A DNA stretch of 64,000 bases from Mesorhizobium sp. M1E.F.Ca.ET.045.02.1.1 (GTDB taxonomy: Bacteria > Pseudomonadota > Alphaproteobacteria > Rhizobiales > Rhizobiaceae): positions 2,418,001 through 2,482,000 of the forward strand of contig NZ_CP034447.1 in the NCBI RefSeq assembly GCF_003952485.1. Reading direction: 5' to 3'. Both the position numbers and the translations under genes were made by a program. Below the pieces are notes generated by a model. That model did no database searches and had not been told where the DNA came from. It saw only the letters and a list, made by a program, of their open reading frames with translations. Positions 43,256-55,876 of the stretch are shown here, piece after piece (position 1 is the first letter of the stretch; each line of letters starts with the position of its first letter).

Positions 43256-44179
43256 ATGGCACGTCTGCGATTCCTCACGACCTCCCTCCTGGCTGTTACT
43301 GCGTTGGTGGCATTTGCAGCGGTTTCTCACGCTGATCCTTGCGGCGTACTCAGAAGCCAGATGCTTACCGGACGCGGCACGGCCAATCCCGAGCTTGCCC
43401 AGCTGCGGCGTCAGCTTGCCGCGATCCAGGGCATCGAAAGGCAGCGCCGCTGCACCGCCAGCAGCGCGATGGGCGGCTTCTTCAACGCCTGCGCCGACCT
43501 TGCCAGGAGCAGGGCCGAGGTGCAGCGACGGATCGCCGGCATCGGCAATTCGGGCCGCGACGATCCGCAGGCGAGATATGCCGCGCTCGGCTGCCAGTCG
43601 GCGCCCAAACGGCAGCCCGCGGCCAAGCCGCAATCTTCCGACACGACGTTCGGCAGCAATGCGATGCTGTTTTGCGTGCGCCTTTCGGACGGCTACTTCT
43701 TCCCGGCGCCGAACTCGCAATTCACGCAAGGCGCCGATCTCAAGGACACGGTCGATCAGTGTCGCTATATCTGCGACGATCCCAGCGTCGATCTCTATAC
43801 GCTGGGCGATCCGAACCTCGAGACCGACCAGATGGTCGCGGTCGACACGCGCAAGCCATATAAGGAGCTTCCAACGGCTTTCCGGTATCGCGACGACGCC
43901 AGCTTCAAGGCTTGCGACCTCAAGCGCTACCATCAGCGCGTGGCCGAGCTCAGGGCGCGCACCGTGACGCCGGGCAACATGCAGAACGCCATCATCCCGT
44001 TGCCGACGGCAAAGCCCGATCTCGGGACGGTTTCGGATATTCCGTCACCCGCGGCAGCGGATGCAAAGGTCCGTGCGACCGCAGCCGAAACCGGGGCGGC
44101 GGAAGACCAGGCGCCGACCATGCCGGCCGGATCGCGGCCGGTGCGGATGATCGGCCCTGCCTTTTTCCCGGCGGATTGA
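43256..44179 (+). CDS. DUF2865 exported protein
   Basis: Protein of 307 residues with a signal peptide (RLRFLTTSLLAVTALVAFAAVSHA). The mature part has a helical segment with an LAQLRRQLAAIQGIERQRRCTASS pattern, then a domain with MLFCVRLSDGYFFPAPNSQFTQGADLKDTVDQCRYICDDPSVDLYTL, characteristic of the rhizobial DUF2865 family, and a low-complexity C-terminus. Several cysteines (C36, C72-type, ICDD) suggest periplasmic disulfides. Function is unknown. GAGGTGG before this ATG favours it over one 21 bp upstream. Confidence 0.85.
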   Translation: MARLRFLTTSLLAVTALVAFAAVSHADPCGVLRSQMLTGRGTANPELAQLRRQLAAIQGIERQRRCTASSAMGGFFNACADLARSRAEVQRRIAGIGNSGRDDPQARYAALGCQSAPKRQPAAKPQSSDTTFGSNAMLFCVRLSDGYFFPAPNSQFTQGADLKDTVDQCRYICDDPSVDLYTLGDPNLETDQMVAVDTRKPYKELPTAFRYRDDASFKACDLKRYHQRVAELRARTVTPGNMQNAIIPLPTAKPDLGTVSDIPSPAAADAKVRATAAETGAAEDQAPTMPAGSRPVRMIGPAFFPAD

Positions 44180-44215
44180 TCCCGGCCGGCGGCTTCGACC
44201 GCCAGTGCTGGGGAA

Positions 44216-44572
44216 CTAGTCGCATACGACGCGAAAGCGTTTGCCGGGCTCGCTGACATTGTGGCAGGCCAGCGCCTTCTCCGGGCCGGAAGATGCATCC
44301 GGCAACTGCGTATCCACTGGCCGCATTGCCGGCGGTGGCTTCCGATATCTGCGCGGCGCCGATCTTGCCGGCTCGGGAGGCGCCGGAAAGACGCCGGCTG
44401 CCACCGGCGGCGGGCTCACTTGCGCCTGCTGCGGAGGCTTGTCCCAGACACGCCTGACGTCGAGCTGTCGCGGAATGATCACCGTACCGTCGTCGCTGCG
44501 CGCGCAGCCGGTGGCCGCAAGCAGCACCGGGCAGAGAACGAGAGATAGAATTCGACCGAACATCAGCAGCAC
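44216..44572 (-). CDS. Putative small lipoprotein
   Basis: A protein of up to 118 residues: signal sequence with a lipobox (LAATGC) near residue 23, a proline/alanine-rich middle (PPQQAQVSPPPVAAGVFPAPPEP) and a short C-terminus with two cysteines (ACHNVSEPGKRFRVVCD). No known family is recognised. It is convergent with the DUF2865 gene. A methionine three codons in (MFGRIL) may be the real start. Confidence 0.65.
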   Translation of the reverse strand: MLLMFGRILSLVLCPVLLAATGCARSDDGTVIIPRQLDVRRVWDKPPQQAQVSPPPVAAGVFPAPPEPARSAPRRYRKPPPAMRPVDTQLPDASSGPEKALACHNVSEPGKRFRVVCD

Positions 44573-44653
44573 CCCCGGCTAATTTATAACCCGGCAGCGG
44601 CTGGATCGCCAACGGACGGATTACCGCAGCGAGCATCGGACCAGCGTCTGACT

Positions 44654-44750
44654 AGAGCCGCGAAACGGATTCGGGCAACGCGCTTTGGTTCTGCTTTACG
44701 CATGTCGTTTCCCCCAAACCGCTGCACGCTTTTGGGCGACATGCGTTAAC
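44654..44750. repeat. Dispersed palindromic repeat (GCATGTCG type)
   Basis: GCATGTCGTTTCC...TTTTGGGCGACATGC hairpin with an upstream GCGAAACGGATTCG leader. It matches the subtype at 13.4 and 48.3 kb. It precedes the hybrid kinase gene by about 100 bp. Confidence 0.8.
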
Positions 44751-44854
44751 GGCGTCGGATGCGTTCGGTTGCGAATCGTTAAGGTTAGCGGATCGTTAAT
44801 GCTTGTCGGGCACATTCCGCCGACGAACTGGCGAGGTTCGGCCTGGGGGTAGGA

Positions 44855-48236
<3,382 letters not shown>

Positions 48237-48238
<2 letters not shown>

Positions 48239-48487
48239 AGCGCGTCGCGACGAGGCGGATTCAGGCGACGCGCTTTAAGTCTTTGTTTGATGCATGTCGT
48301 TCTCCCAAAACCGCTGCGCACTTTTGGGCGACATGCATTAAGCAATTCCAGGAAAAGTGTGTAACGGTTTTCCGTCCGGAATTGCGCAAAATCAAACATT
48401 TAGAGCGGATCAGCGATTCTGTGAAAAGCTGAGCCGCTCTAAGCAATTCCAGGAAAAGTGTGTAACGGTTTTCCGTCCGGAATTGCG
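48237..48487. repeat. Cluster of four dispersed palindromes
   Basis: In order: AAAGCGCG + GCATGTCG...CGACATGC (overlapping the kinase stop codon); AGCAATTCCAGG..CCGGAATTGC; AGAGCGGATCAGC..GAGCCGCTCT; and a second AGCAATTCCAGG..CCGGAATTGC almost identical to the first. All are capable of stem-loops. Non-coding. Confidence 0.85.
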
Positions 48488-48882
48488 TAAAAACAGATAG
48501 CTCCCTTCCGCAGTAGCCCGCCGTCAGCCGGCAGACGTATGGTGTGATCGCACCATACCAAAGCGAAGCCAAGCAAGGACAATAGGAGCTGTCGATTCCG
48601 CCCCTCGGTTACGGGCGGGAGCAGCGACCGCCGGCATAGAAACAGCGTCGACTCTACCCCAACGGACCCTGTTTTCGGCGATGGCTAGGCCATGATCCGC
48701 TCTGGCATTCGGGCAACGCGCTCTCGTCCGGATTTTATTTCCCGGCGGCCGAGATCCGGCCGCCGGGACAAATTTTCAATTTGAAAGTCAGACAAGTTAC
48801 TGATTCCCGCGGCAAACTCCCGGCTGCTCGGCGGAGCCGGCCGCAGACCCCTTCCAGACAACCCCGTCCAGACGTTACCGGG
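48488..48882. other. Non-coding gap before pstS with two perfect palindromes
   Basis: No gene is supported. GTATGGTG / CACCATAC with a 6-base centre lies at 48537-48558. TCCCGGCGGCCG / CGGCCGCCGGGA with a 5-base loop lies at 48740-48768, without a good T-tract on either strand. Confidence 0.5.
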
Positions 48883-48911
48883 CTGACACGAAACTGTCAT
48901 GCGACTGTAAT
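48883..48911 (+). promoter_or_regulatory. Pho box upstream of pstS
   Basis: Three 7-bp units at 11-bp spacing: CTGACAC, CTGTCAT, CTGTAAT, separated by 4-base spacers. This is the PhoB-binding pattern (consensus CTGTCAT repeated), 78 bp before the pstS start. Binding by the PhoB protein encoded at the end of the operon is expected. Confidence 0.88.
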
Positions 48912-48988
48912 AATCGGGAGCTATTGCGCTCACCGGGCGCCGGTAGACCGGGTGCCAAAAGACCATATTCCGAACAGGAGCAGGCCAC

Positions 48989-50047
48989 ATGAGACATTTC
49001 ATCCGCTCGGCGGCCGTTGCGATTGCAATGGCTGCGGCATCCACCCTTTCGATCTCCGCCGCGATGGCCGCCGACATCTCCGGCGCCGGCGCCACCTTCC
49101 CCTATCCGATCTATGCCAAGTGGGCCGACGCCTACAAAAAGGAGACCGGCACCGGCCTCAACTACCAGTCGATCGGCTCCGGCGGCGGCATCAAGCAGAT
49201 CAAGGCCAAGACCGTGACCTTCGGCGCTTCCGATGCGCCGCTGAAGGGCGACGAGCTCGACTCCACCGGGCTGGCACAATTCCCGATGGTGATGGGCGGC
49301 ATCGTTCCGGTCGTCAACCTCGAAGGTGTCAAGCCGGGCGAGCTCGTGCTCGACGGTCCGACGCTGGCCGACATCTTCATCGGCAAGATCACCAACTGGA
49401 ATGACGAGGCGATCAAGAAGCTCAACCCCGACGTCAAGCTGCCCGACCAGGCGATTGCGGTCGTCCACCGTTCGGACGGCTCGGGCACCACGTTCAACTT
49501 CAGCTACTATCTCGGCGACGTCAGCGCCGATTGGAAGTCGAAGGTCGGCGTCGACAAGGCGCTCGAGTGGCCGGTGGGCATCGGCGCCAAGGGCAATGAG
49601 GGCGTCGCCAACAACGTGTCGCAGACCGGCGGCGCCATCGGCTATGTCGAATACGCCTATGCCAAGCAGAACAAGCTCACCTATACCGACTTGATCAACA
49701 AGGATGGCAAGAAGGTCGAGCCGACCGCCGCGGCGTTCTCGGCCGCCGCGGCCAATGCCGACTGGAGCTCGCAGCCGGGCTACGGCGTCATCCTGGCCAA
49801 CCAGGCTGGCGCCGAATCCTGGCCGATGACCTCCGCCACCTGGATCCTCGTCTACAAGAAGCCCGACGATGCAGCGGCCACCGGCGAAGCGCTCAAGTTC
49901 TTCGCCTGGTCCTACGCCAAGGGCGACGACATGGCTGCCGAGCTCGACTATGTTCCGATGCCCGACGCGGTCGTGAAGAGCGTCGAGGATATGTGGGGCA
50001 AGGATATCGTCGACAGCAACGGCAAGCCGATCTTCTCCGGCATGTAA
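48989..50047 (+). CDS. pstS: Phosphate ABC transporter substrate-binding protein
   Basis: Protein of 352 residues with a signal peptide ([24 protein letters not shown]) and the PstS pattern: [72 protein letters not shown] (phosphate-binding loops), [23 protein letters not shown]. It captures phosphate in the periplasm for PstCAB. GGAGCAGG precedes the ATG. It is the first gene after a Pho box, with a hairpin following it. Confidence 0.97.
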   Translation: MRHFIRSAAVAIAMAAASTLSISAAMAADISGAGATFPYPIYAKWADAYKKETGTGLNYQSIGSGGGIKQIKAKTVTFGASDAPLKGDELDSTGLAQFPMVMGGIVPVVNLEGVKPGELVLDGPTLADIFIGKITNWNDEAIKKLNPDVKLPDQAIAVVHRSDGSGTTFNFSYYLGDVSADWKSKVGVDKALEWPVGIGAKGNEGVANNVSQTGGAIGYVEYAYAKQNKLTYTDLINKDGKKVEPTAAAFSAAAANADWSSQPGYGVILANQAGAESWPMTSATWILVYKKPDDAAATGEALKFFAWSYAKGDDMAAELDYVPMPDAVVKSVEDMWGKDIVDSNGKPIFSGM

Positions 50048-50060
50048 TTCTTACGGAATG

Positions 50061-50085
50061 AGGAGGGCGCTTGCGGCGCCCTCCT
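50061..50085 (+). terminator. Intercistronic stem-loop after pstS
   Basis: Perfect 10-bp stem AGGAGGGCGC / GCGCCCTCCT with a 5-base loop, without a strong T-run. In the gap between pstS and pstC it likely reduces read-through or protects the pstS message, so the binding protein is made in excess. Confidence 0.65.
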
Positions 50086-50113
50086 GTCTCTCTTCCGAAA
50101 TGCGAGGGGCTAA

Positions 50114-51100
50114 ATGACTGCCGTTTCCGAAGCCGTGACGTCGTCCGCCATGCGGACCAGAGAAGCGACGGTGCGCCGCTTCGCCTTCACCGACATGGCC
50201 TTCCGGGCGGCCACGCGCGCTTCCGCCATCCTCGTGCTGGTGCTGCTTGGCGGGGTCGCCATCTCGCTGATCGCCGGCTCGTGGGAGGCGCTGTCGAAGT
50301 TCGGCGTATCCTTCCTGACGACCGAATCCTGGAATCCGGTCACCGAGAACTTCGGCGCGCTGGCCCCGATCTACGGCACCATAGTCACTTCGGCCATCGC
50401 CATCATCATCGCCGTGCCGATCGGCATCGGCATCGCCGTCTTCCTGACCGAGCTCTGCCCGCGGCCGCTCCGGCGCCCGATCGGCATTGCGGTCGAGCTG
50501 CTCGCCGGCATCCCCTCGATCATCTACGGCATCTGGGGCCTGTTCGTCTTCGCGCCGTTCCTGCAGACGACGGTGCAGCCCTTCATCATCAGTCTTTTCC
50601 ACGGCATACCGGGCCTCTCCAGCTTGTTCGCCGGTCCGCCCTACGGCATCGGCCTGCTCACGTCGTCGTTGATCCTCGCCATCATGGTGCTGCCCTTCAT
50701 CACCTCGATCACCAAGGACGTGTTCGACACGGTGCCGGCGGTGCTGAAGGAATCGGCCTGCGGCATAGGCTGCACGACCTGGGAGGTGACCCGGCGCGTG
50801 GTCATCCCCTATACCCGCGTCGGCATCATGGGCGGCGTCATGCTCGGTCTCGGCCGCGCGCTCGGCGAGACGATGGCCGTCACCTTCGTGATCGGCAATG
50901 CGCACCGCATCAGCGCCTCGCTATTCGCGCCGGGCACGACGATCTCGGCGACCATCGCCAACGAATTCACCGAGGCCGACGGCGCGCTTTACACCTCCTC
51001 GCTGGTGGCGCTCGGCCTGATCCTGTTCATCATCACCTTCATCATCCTCGCGCTCGCACGCTACATGCTGTTGCGCATCGATAGCCGCACGGGAGCCTGA
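50114..51100 (+). CDS. pstC: Phosphate ABC transporter permease PstC
   Basis: Protein of 328 residues with six membrane helices. The N-terminal region (FRAATRASAILVLVLLGGVAISLIAGS) leads to the PstC core with LTTESWNPVTENFGALAPIYGTIVTSAIA, AVFLTELCPRPLRRPIGIAVELLAGIPSIIYGIWGLFVFAP and the EAA-type loop KESACGIGCTTWEVTRRVVIPYTRVGIMGGVMLGLGRALGETMAV. It forms the channel with PstA. It has the E. coli-like length, not the longer form (around 490 residues) of some rhizobia. Confidence 0.96.
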   Translation: MTAVSEAVTSSAMRTREATVRRFAFTDMAFRAATRASAILVLVLLGGVAISLIAGSWEALSKFGVSFLTTESWNPVTENFGALAPIYGTIVTSAIAIIIAVPIGIGIAVFLTELCPRPLRRPIGIAVELLAGIPSIIYGIWGLFVFAPFLQTTVQPFIISLFHGIPGLSSLFAGPPYGIGLLTSSLILAIMVLPFITSITKDVFDTVPAVLKESACGIGCTTWEVTRRVVIPYTRVGIMGGVMLGLGRALGETMAVTFVIGNAHRISASLFAPGTTISATIANEFTEADGALYTSSLVALGLILFIITFIILALARYMLLRIDSRTGA

Positions 51101-51103
51101 CCG

Positions 51104-51955
51104 ATGTCGACCGCCACGTCGCTCTACCGAAGCCGCAAGCGCAAGAACGCCGTGATGATGGCGCTGTGCGTCATCGCTGCCGGAATCGGCCTCGCCTGGC
51201 TGGCGCTGATCCTCGGCGCGCTGCTCTACAAGGGGCTCTCCGGCGTCTCGCTGGCCGTGTTCACCGAAATGACGCCGCCGCCCGGCGACGCCGGCGGCCT
51301 GCTCAACGCCATCTACGGCAGCATCGTGATGACCATCATCGGCATCATCGTCGGCACGCCGATCGGCGTGCTCGCCGGAACCTATATGGCCGAGTACGGG
51401 CGCTTCTCGCGGCTGACCACGGTGGTGCGCTTCATCAACGACATCCTCTTGTCGGCGCCGTCGATCATCGTCGGCCTGTTCGTCTATGAGCTGCTGGTGC
51501 GGCCGATGGGCCACTTCTCGGCGATCGCCGGCGCGGTCGCGCTGTCCATCCTGGTGATCCCCGTCGTGGTGCGCACCACCGAGGACATGCTCAACCTTGT
51601 GCCCAACGCTCTGCGCGAAGCCGGCACTGCCATCGGCGCGCCGCGCTGGGTGGTGATCCGCTCGGTCGCCTATCGCGCGGCGCTTTCCGGCATCGTCACC
51701 GGCATCCTGCTGGCGATCGCCCGCATTTCCGGCGAGACGGCGCCGCTGCTCTTCACCGCGCTCAACAACCAGTTCTGGTCGAGCAATCTCAATGCGCCGA
51801 TGGCCAGCCTGCCGGTGACCATCTTCCAGTTCGCGCTGAGCCCCTATGAGGAGTGGCAGCAACTGGCCTGGACGGGCGCACTCATAATCACCCTGACGGT
51901 TCTCGGGCTGAGCATCTTCGCCCGCAGCCTTACCGGACGCAGAGAGGACAGATGA
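51104..51955 (+). CDS. pstA: Phosphate ABC transporter permease PstA
   Basis: Protein of 283 residues with six helices. Signature PstA segments: [76 protein letters not shown] and [51 protein letters not shown]. It pairs with PstC in the inner membrane. The start is 3 bp after pstC, and its stop overlaps the pstB start (ATGA), so translation is coupled. Confidence 0.96.
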   Translation: MSTATSLYRSRKRKNAVMMALCVIAAGIGLAWLALILGALLYKGLSGVSLAVFTEMTPPPGDAGGLLNAIYGSIVMTIIGIIVGTPIGVLAGTYMAEYGRFSRLTTVVRFINDILLSAPSIIVGLFVYELLVRPMGHFSAIAGAVALSILVIPVVVRTTEDMLNLVPNALREAGTAIGAPRWVVIRSVAYRAALSGIVTGILLAIARISGETAPLLFTALNNQFWSSNLNAPMASLPVTIFQFALSPYEEWQQLAWTGALIITLTVLGLSIFARSLTGRREDR

Positions 51956-52755
51956 AACCGATGTTGTCCACCGACCTGAACGTAGCCGACACCGTCGTCG
52001 AGAAGGCCAAGATCGAGGTCAAGAACCTCAACTTCTACTATGGCCAGTCGAAGGCGCTGAAGGACATCAACCTGTCCTTGCCCGAACGCAGCGTCACCGC
52101 CTTCATCGGCCCGTCGGGTTGCGGGAAGTCGACGCTGCTGCGCGTGCTGAACCGCATCTACGAGCTCTATCCGAAGCAGAACGCCGAAGGCCAGGTGCTG
52201 CTCGACGGCAAGAACATCCTCGACCGTTCGCAGGACCTCAACCTGCTCAGGACCAAGATCGGCATGGTGTTCCAGAAGCCGACGCCGTTCCCGATGTCGA
52301 TTTACGAGAACATCGCCTTCGGCGTCAGGCTGTATGAGAAGATCAGCAAGACCGAGATGGACAACCGCGTCGAGCAGGCACTGAAGCGCGCGGCGCTGTG
52401 GAGCGAGGTCAAGGACAAGCTCAACGCCAGCGGCCAGAGCCTTTCCGGCGGTCAGCAGCAGCGGCTTTGCATCGCCCGCACTGTGGCGGTGAAGCCGGAA
52501 GTCATCCTGCTAGACGAACCGTGCTCGGCGCTCGATCCGCTGTCGACGGCCAAGATCGAGGAACTGATCGACGAATTGCAGGCCGACTACACGATCGTGA
52601 TCGTCACCCACAACATGCAGCAGGCGGCGCGCGTGTCGCGGCAGACGGCGTTCATGTATCTCGGCGAGCTGGTCGAGTTCGACCGGACCGAGAAGATCTT
52701 CACCTCGCCCCGCGAGAAGCGCACGCAGGACTACATCACCGGCCGCTTCGGCTGA
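51952..52755 (+). CDS. pstB: Phosphate ABC transporter ATPase PstB
   Basis: Protein of 267 residues. Walker A is GPSGCGKST near residue 51, signature LSGGQQQR near 163, Walker [14 protein letters not shown], and the H-loop [12 protein letters not shown]. The order [23 protein letters not shown] is the usual PstB N-terminus. It hydrolyses ATP for phosphate import. The chosen ATG overlaps the pstA stop. It is followed 20 bp later by phoU. Confidence 0.97.
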   Translation: MKPMLSTDLNVADTVVEKAKIEVKNLNFYYGQSKALKDINLSLPERSVTAFIGPSGCGKSTLLRVLNRIYELYPKQNAEGQVLLDGKNILDRSQDLNLLRTKIGMVFQKPTPFPMSIYENIAFGVRLYEKISKTEMDNRVEQALKRAALWSEVKDKLNASGQSLSGGQQQRLCIARTVAVKPEVILLDEPCSALDPLSTAKIEELIDELQADYTIVIVTHNMQQAARVSRQTAFMYLGELVEFDRTEKIFTSPREKRTQDYITGRFG

Positions 52756-52775
52756 GTTCATACGAGGATACCATC

Positions 52776-53483
52776 ATGGCCGAACACACCGTCGCTTCCT
52801 TCGACGAGGATCTGAGGCAGATCAGCCAGCTCATCATCGACATGGGCGATCTCGCCGGCTCCATGGTCGGCGCTTCGACCAAGGCTCTGCTCAATTCCGA
52901 CAACGCGATGGCGCAGCGCGTCGTCTCCGACGACGCCATCATGGATGCGCGCCAGCGCGAGCTCGACGACCGCGCCATCACGCTCATCGCCAAACGGCAA
53001 CCCATGGCCGACGACCTGCGCAGCGTGGTCGGCGCGATCCGCATGGCCGGCGACCTCGAGCGCATCGGCGACCTCGCCAAGAACATCGCCAAGCGCGTCG
53101 GCTCGGTCGGCATCAGCGCCGCGCCGCGCGACCTGTCGCACTCCATCGACTCGATGGCGCAGCTGGTGCTGATCCAGGTCCAGGGCGTGATCGAGGAGTA
53201 CACCGCGGGCGACGCCACGGCGCTTGCCAAGCTCAGGAACGACGACGAGCGCGTCGACGTCAAATACACCTCCGTCTTCCGCGAGCTCCTGACCTACATG
53301 ATGGAGGATCCGCGCAACATCACGGCCTGCACGCATTTATTGTTCTGCGCCAAGAATCTTGAGCGCATCGGCGACCATGTGACCAACATCGCCGAGAACG
53401 CCTACTATGTGCTGACCGGCACGCAATTGCCCGCGAACCGTCCGAAGCAGGACGAGACGGCGATGCCGGCGCCGGCGGCCTGA
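52776..53483 (+). CDS. phoU: Phosphate transport system regulator PhoU
   Basis: Protein of 235 residues with two tandem three-helix PhoU bundles: SFDEDLRQISQLIIDMGDLAGSM..., then the repeated D-E-R-x-x-D motifs (ARQRELDDRAITLIAKRQPMADDLRSVVGAIRMAGDLERIGDLAKNIAKR; second: EDPRNITACTHLLFCAKNLERIGDHVTNIAENAYYVLTG). It couples the Pst transporter to phosphate signalling and damps the Pho response when phosphate is plentiful. It is the fifth gene of the operon. Its ATG has GAGGATA ahead. Confidence 0.96.
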   Translation: MAEHTVASFDEDLRQISQLIIDMGDLAGSMVGASTKALLNSDNAMAQRVVSDDAIMDARQRELDDRAITLIAKRQPMADDLRSVVGAIRMAGDLERIGDLAKNIAKRVGSVGISAAPRDLSHSIDSMAQLVLIQVQGVIEEYTAGDATALAKLRNDDERVDVKYTSVFRELLTYMMEDPRNITACTHLLFCAKNLERIGDHVTNIAENAYYVLTGTQLPANRPKQDETAMPAPAA

Positions 53484-53502
53484 CAACGAAGGTACCTGCT
53501 GA

Positions 53503-54192
53503 ATGATCGCGCCACGCATCATGGTGGTGGAGGACGAGGAGCCGCTGGGGGTGCTGCTCCGCTACAACCTCGAATCCGAAGGCTATCAGGTCGAGGTGGT
53601 GACACGCGGCGACGAGGCCGAGATCCGCCTGCAGGAAAACGTGCCCGACCTGCTCGTGCTCGACTGGATGGTGCCGGCGGTTTCCGGCATCGAGCTCTGC
53701 CGGCGCCTGAGGATGCGGCCAGAGACCGAACGGCTGCCGATCATCATGCTGACCGCGCGCGGCGAGGAGAGCGACAGAGTGCGCGGCCTCTCGACGGGCG
53801 CCGACGATTATCTGGTCAAGCCGTTCTCGACGCCGGAATTCATGGCCAGGATCAAGGCGCTGCTGCGCCGCGCCAAGCCGGAGGTGCTGTCCAGCGTGCT
53901 CAAGGTCGGCGACATCGTGCTCGACCGTGAATCGCACCGCGTCTACCGCAAGAAGAGCGAGATCAGGCTCGGCCCGACCGAGTTCCGGCTGCTCGAATTC
54001 ATGATGCGGCATCCCGGCCGCGTGTTCTCGCGCAGCCAGCTGCTCGACAATGTCTGGGGCGAGACGATCTATATCGACGAGCGCACGGTGGACGTGCATG
54101 TCGGACGCCTGCGCAAGGCGGTCAACAATGGCCGCATGCCCGACGTCATCCGCACCATCCGCGGTGCGGGCTACGCGATCAGGGAAGACTAG
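53503..54192 (+). CDS. phoB: Phosphate regulon response regulator PhoB
   Basis: Protein of 229 residues. Receiver domain (residues 1-120): IMVVEDEEPLGVLLRYNLESEGYQVE, phosphoacceptor in LVLDWMVPAVSGIELC (near D54), T in MLTARGEE and the lysine in LVKPFS. The OmpR-type winged helix (RLGPTEFRLLEFMMRHPGRVFSRSQLLDNVWGETIYIDERTVDVHVGRLRKAV) follows. It activates Pho genes, probably including this operon through the Pho box before pstS. A dedicated phoR is not present next to it. Confidence 0.96.
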   Translation: MIAPRIMVVEDEEPLGVLLRYNLESEGYQVEVVTRGDEAEIRLQENVPDLLVLDWMVPAVSGIELCRRLRMRPETERLPIIMLTARGEESDRVRGLSTGADDYLVKPFSTPEFMARIKALLRRAKPEVLSSVLKVGDIVLDRESHRVYRKKSEIRLGPTEFRLLEFMMRHPGRVFSRSQLLDNVWGETIYIDERTVDVHVGRLRKAVNNGRMPDVIRTIRGAGYAIRED

Positions 54193-54293
54193 GGCGGTTC
54201 ACCGTTTCACGGAAACGGCGAGCCACTCCATCTCTTTGTTTTCACGCAATTGCGGACGGAAACCGCGCTTCACACTTTTCCTGGAATTGCTCT
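54191..54293. repeat. Two dispersed palindromes after phoB
   Basis: GGGCGGTTCACCG...GAGCCACTCC and ACGCAATTGCGGACGG...CCTGGAATTGCTC. The first starts at the phoB stop codon. Same families as at 16.9 and 48.4 kb. Confidence 0.75.
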
Positions 54294-54632
54294 GGAGTCC
54301 CGCCCTCCCGATGGATCGAAATCATGTTTCAGGGGCAGAACTCAATAGCAGGCGGTTGCCGATGGCCGCGAAGGGGCCACAGGCAATGTCGGCTTCTGAC
54401 CCAAACCTGTCGTTCGTTTCCGCTCACCCCCAACGGCAGCTGATGTGAGGCCATTCCAACTGCTGTCGCGGCTGCGTCCCAATGTCATTCTGCTCAAATG
54501 AGCAGTTGTTTGTTGGGTGGCGACCGATCTTCTCGTGGGGTTGATCTGGAGCAAGTCGCTCCATCCCAGCGCGCGCTACCTTTCCACTAGAGTTTGCCTC
54601 AGTGGAGGAGTCCAATTTGGACCGAGGTTGCC
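54294..54632. other. Non-coding or degenerate gap
   Basis: No credible gene on either strand. The short frames here lack Shine-Dalgarno signals and recognisable domains. One weak inverted motif, TGCTCAAATGAGCA, lies at about 54491. Confidence 0.4.
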
Positions 54633-55664
54633 ATGAAGTCTCTGCGCGTCGTTGTTCGCCACCATGGCGGACCTGAAGTTCTGGAGATCGTGGAGGAGGA
54701 CGCGCCCCATCCGGCATCAGGTGAACTGCGTGTGCAAACAATCGCCGCCGGCGTCTCCTTCGCAGAGCTATTGATGCGGGAGGGGATTCATCCCGAGAAA
54801 ACGACCCTGCCATTCACGCCAGGATGGGACATTGTCGGCATCGTCGATGAGGCCGGAGAGGGAGTGTCCCATGCCATGATTGGTAAAATGGTTGCGGCGC
54901 TTCCCATTCATGGTGGTTACGCCCAGTTCATTTGCCTGCCGGCAGATGAACTCACTCTGGTTCCAACTGGTGTCGATCCCGCCGAGGCAGTCAGCCTCGT
55001 GCTGAACTACGTTACGGCCTATCAGATGATGCATCGCCTTGGGCATGCCTCTCCGGGTCAACGGGTCCTCATTCATGGCGCCGCCGGCGGAGTCGGCACG
55101 GCTCTGCTGCAACTTGGCCGCCTGGCAGGTCTGGAGATGTATGGGACTGCATCTCTTGCAGCCCATCAGATCGTATCCGATCTCGGGGCCACGCCGATCG
55201 ACTACGAGCGAGTTGACTTTGTCGAAGAGATTCATCGTCTGACAAACGACGGCGTGGATGTCGTCTTCGATGGGGTCGGCGAAGCCAATGTCTGGCGTTC
55301 GTTTCGTACTCTGAGGCCTGGTGGCCGCGTCATAGCCTATGGCTTCACTTCATTTCTGCAGAAGGGCCAACTGGCAGGGGGCTTGCGTTACCGTCTTCGC
55401 GGGATATTGCGACCTGCGTGGTACGCGGTCCGCGCTTTCGTTTCACCAGGCCGACGACGCATACTCCCCTACAGCATACAATATCTGAAACGGTGGAAGC
55501 TCGCTTGGTTCCGCGAAGATCTCGGCGTCTTGCTCGATCTGCTTCGCGACGGGAAGATCAAGCCGATGGTGGCCGACCGGATGCCATTGATTGAGGCTCG
55601 TCGCGCCCAGGAGCTGCTCGGTCAGGGAGGTGTCAAGGGCAAGCTCGTGTTGATCTGCAATTGA
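54633..55664 (+). CDS. Medium-chain reductase / quinone oxidoreductase-like protein
   Basis: Protein of 343 residues of the zinc-free MDR group. The GroES-like domain has SGELRVQTIAAGVSFAELLMREGIHPEKTTLPFTPGWDIVGIVDEAGEGV; the Rossmann domain has VLIHGAAGGVGTALLQLGRLAGLEMYGTASLAAH near residues 145-175, then DVVFDGVGEANVWRSFRTLRPGGRVIAYG. The domain order resembles VAT-1/quinone-reductase-like proteins, and RYRLRGILRPAWYAVRAF is an inserted hydrophobic segment. It probably reduces a quinone or enone with NADPH. It stands alone in a region of mosaic remnants. Confidence 0.87.
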   Translation: MKSLRVVVRHHGGPEVLEIVEEDAPHPASGELRVQTIAAGVSFAELLMREGIHPEKTTLPFTPGWDIVGIVDEAGEGVSHAMIGKMVAALPIHGGYAQFICLPADELTLVPTGVDPAEAVSLVLNYVTAYQMMHRLGHASPGQRVLIHGAAGGVGTALLQLGRLAGLEMYGTASLAAHQIVSDLGATPIDYERVDFVEEIHRLTNDGVDVVFDGVGEANVWRSFRTLRPGGRVIAYGFTSFLQKGQLAGGLRYRLRGILRPAWYAVRAFVSPGRRRILPYSIQYLKRWKLAWFREDLGVLLDLLRDGKIKPMVADRMPLIEARRAQELLGQGGVKGKLVLICN

Positions 55665-55783
55665 CTGGCCACCCGACAAGGATCGCCGAGCCAGAGCAGA
55701 GCCTTTGAAACGCAAGTCGCCTCCGGCGTCGGCTTTGATCGTTTCAATGACTGCCTATGGCGCTGCGCTAAGCAGACACCCCG

Positions 55784-55876
55784 TCACGCCGTCTTCTGCG
55801 CCACCAGCCCCAGTTCTTCGACCATCGCCTGGCGCATCAAGAACTTCTGCGGCTTGTCGGTCACCGTCATCGGCCG
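55784..55876 (-). pseudogene. 3' fragment of an acyl-CoA synthetase gene
   Basis: The last 30 codons and stop of an AMP-dependent synthetase on the minus strand: RPMTVTDKPQKFLMRQAMVEELGL, which matches the C-terminal lysine motif (T-x-T-x-K-x-QKF-x-LR) of fatty-acyl-CoA ligases. The rest of the gene, which would lie to the right, is absent and replaced by an oxyR-like fragment. Confidence 0.65.

Noticed and set aside
54342-54554. Small minus-strand frame before the quinone-reductase-like gene
   Set aside because: No Shine-Dalgarno, no domain, and composition unlike neighbouring genes; the segment looks non-coding.
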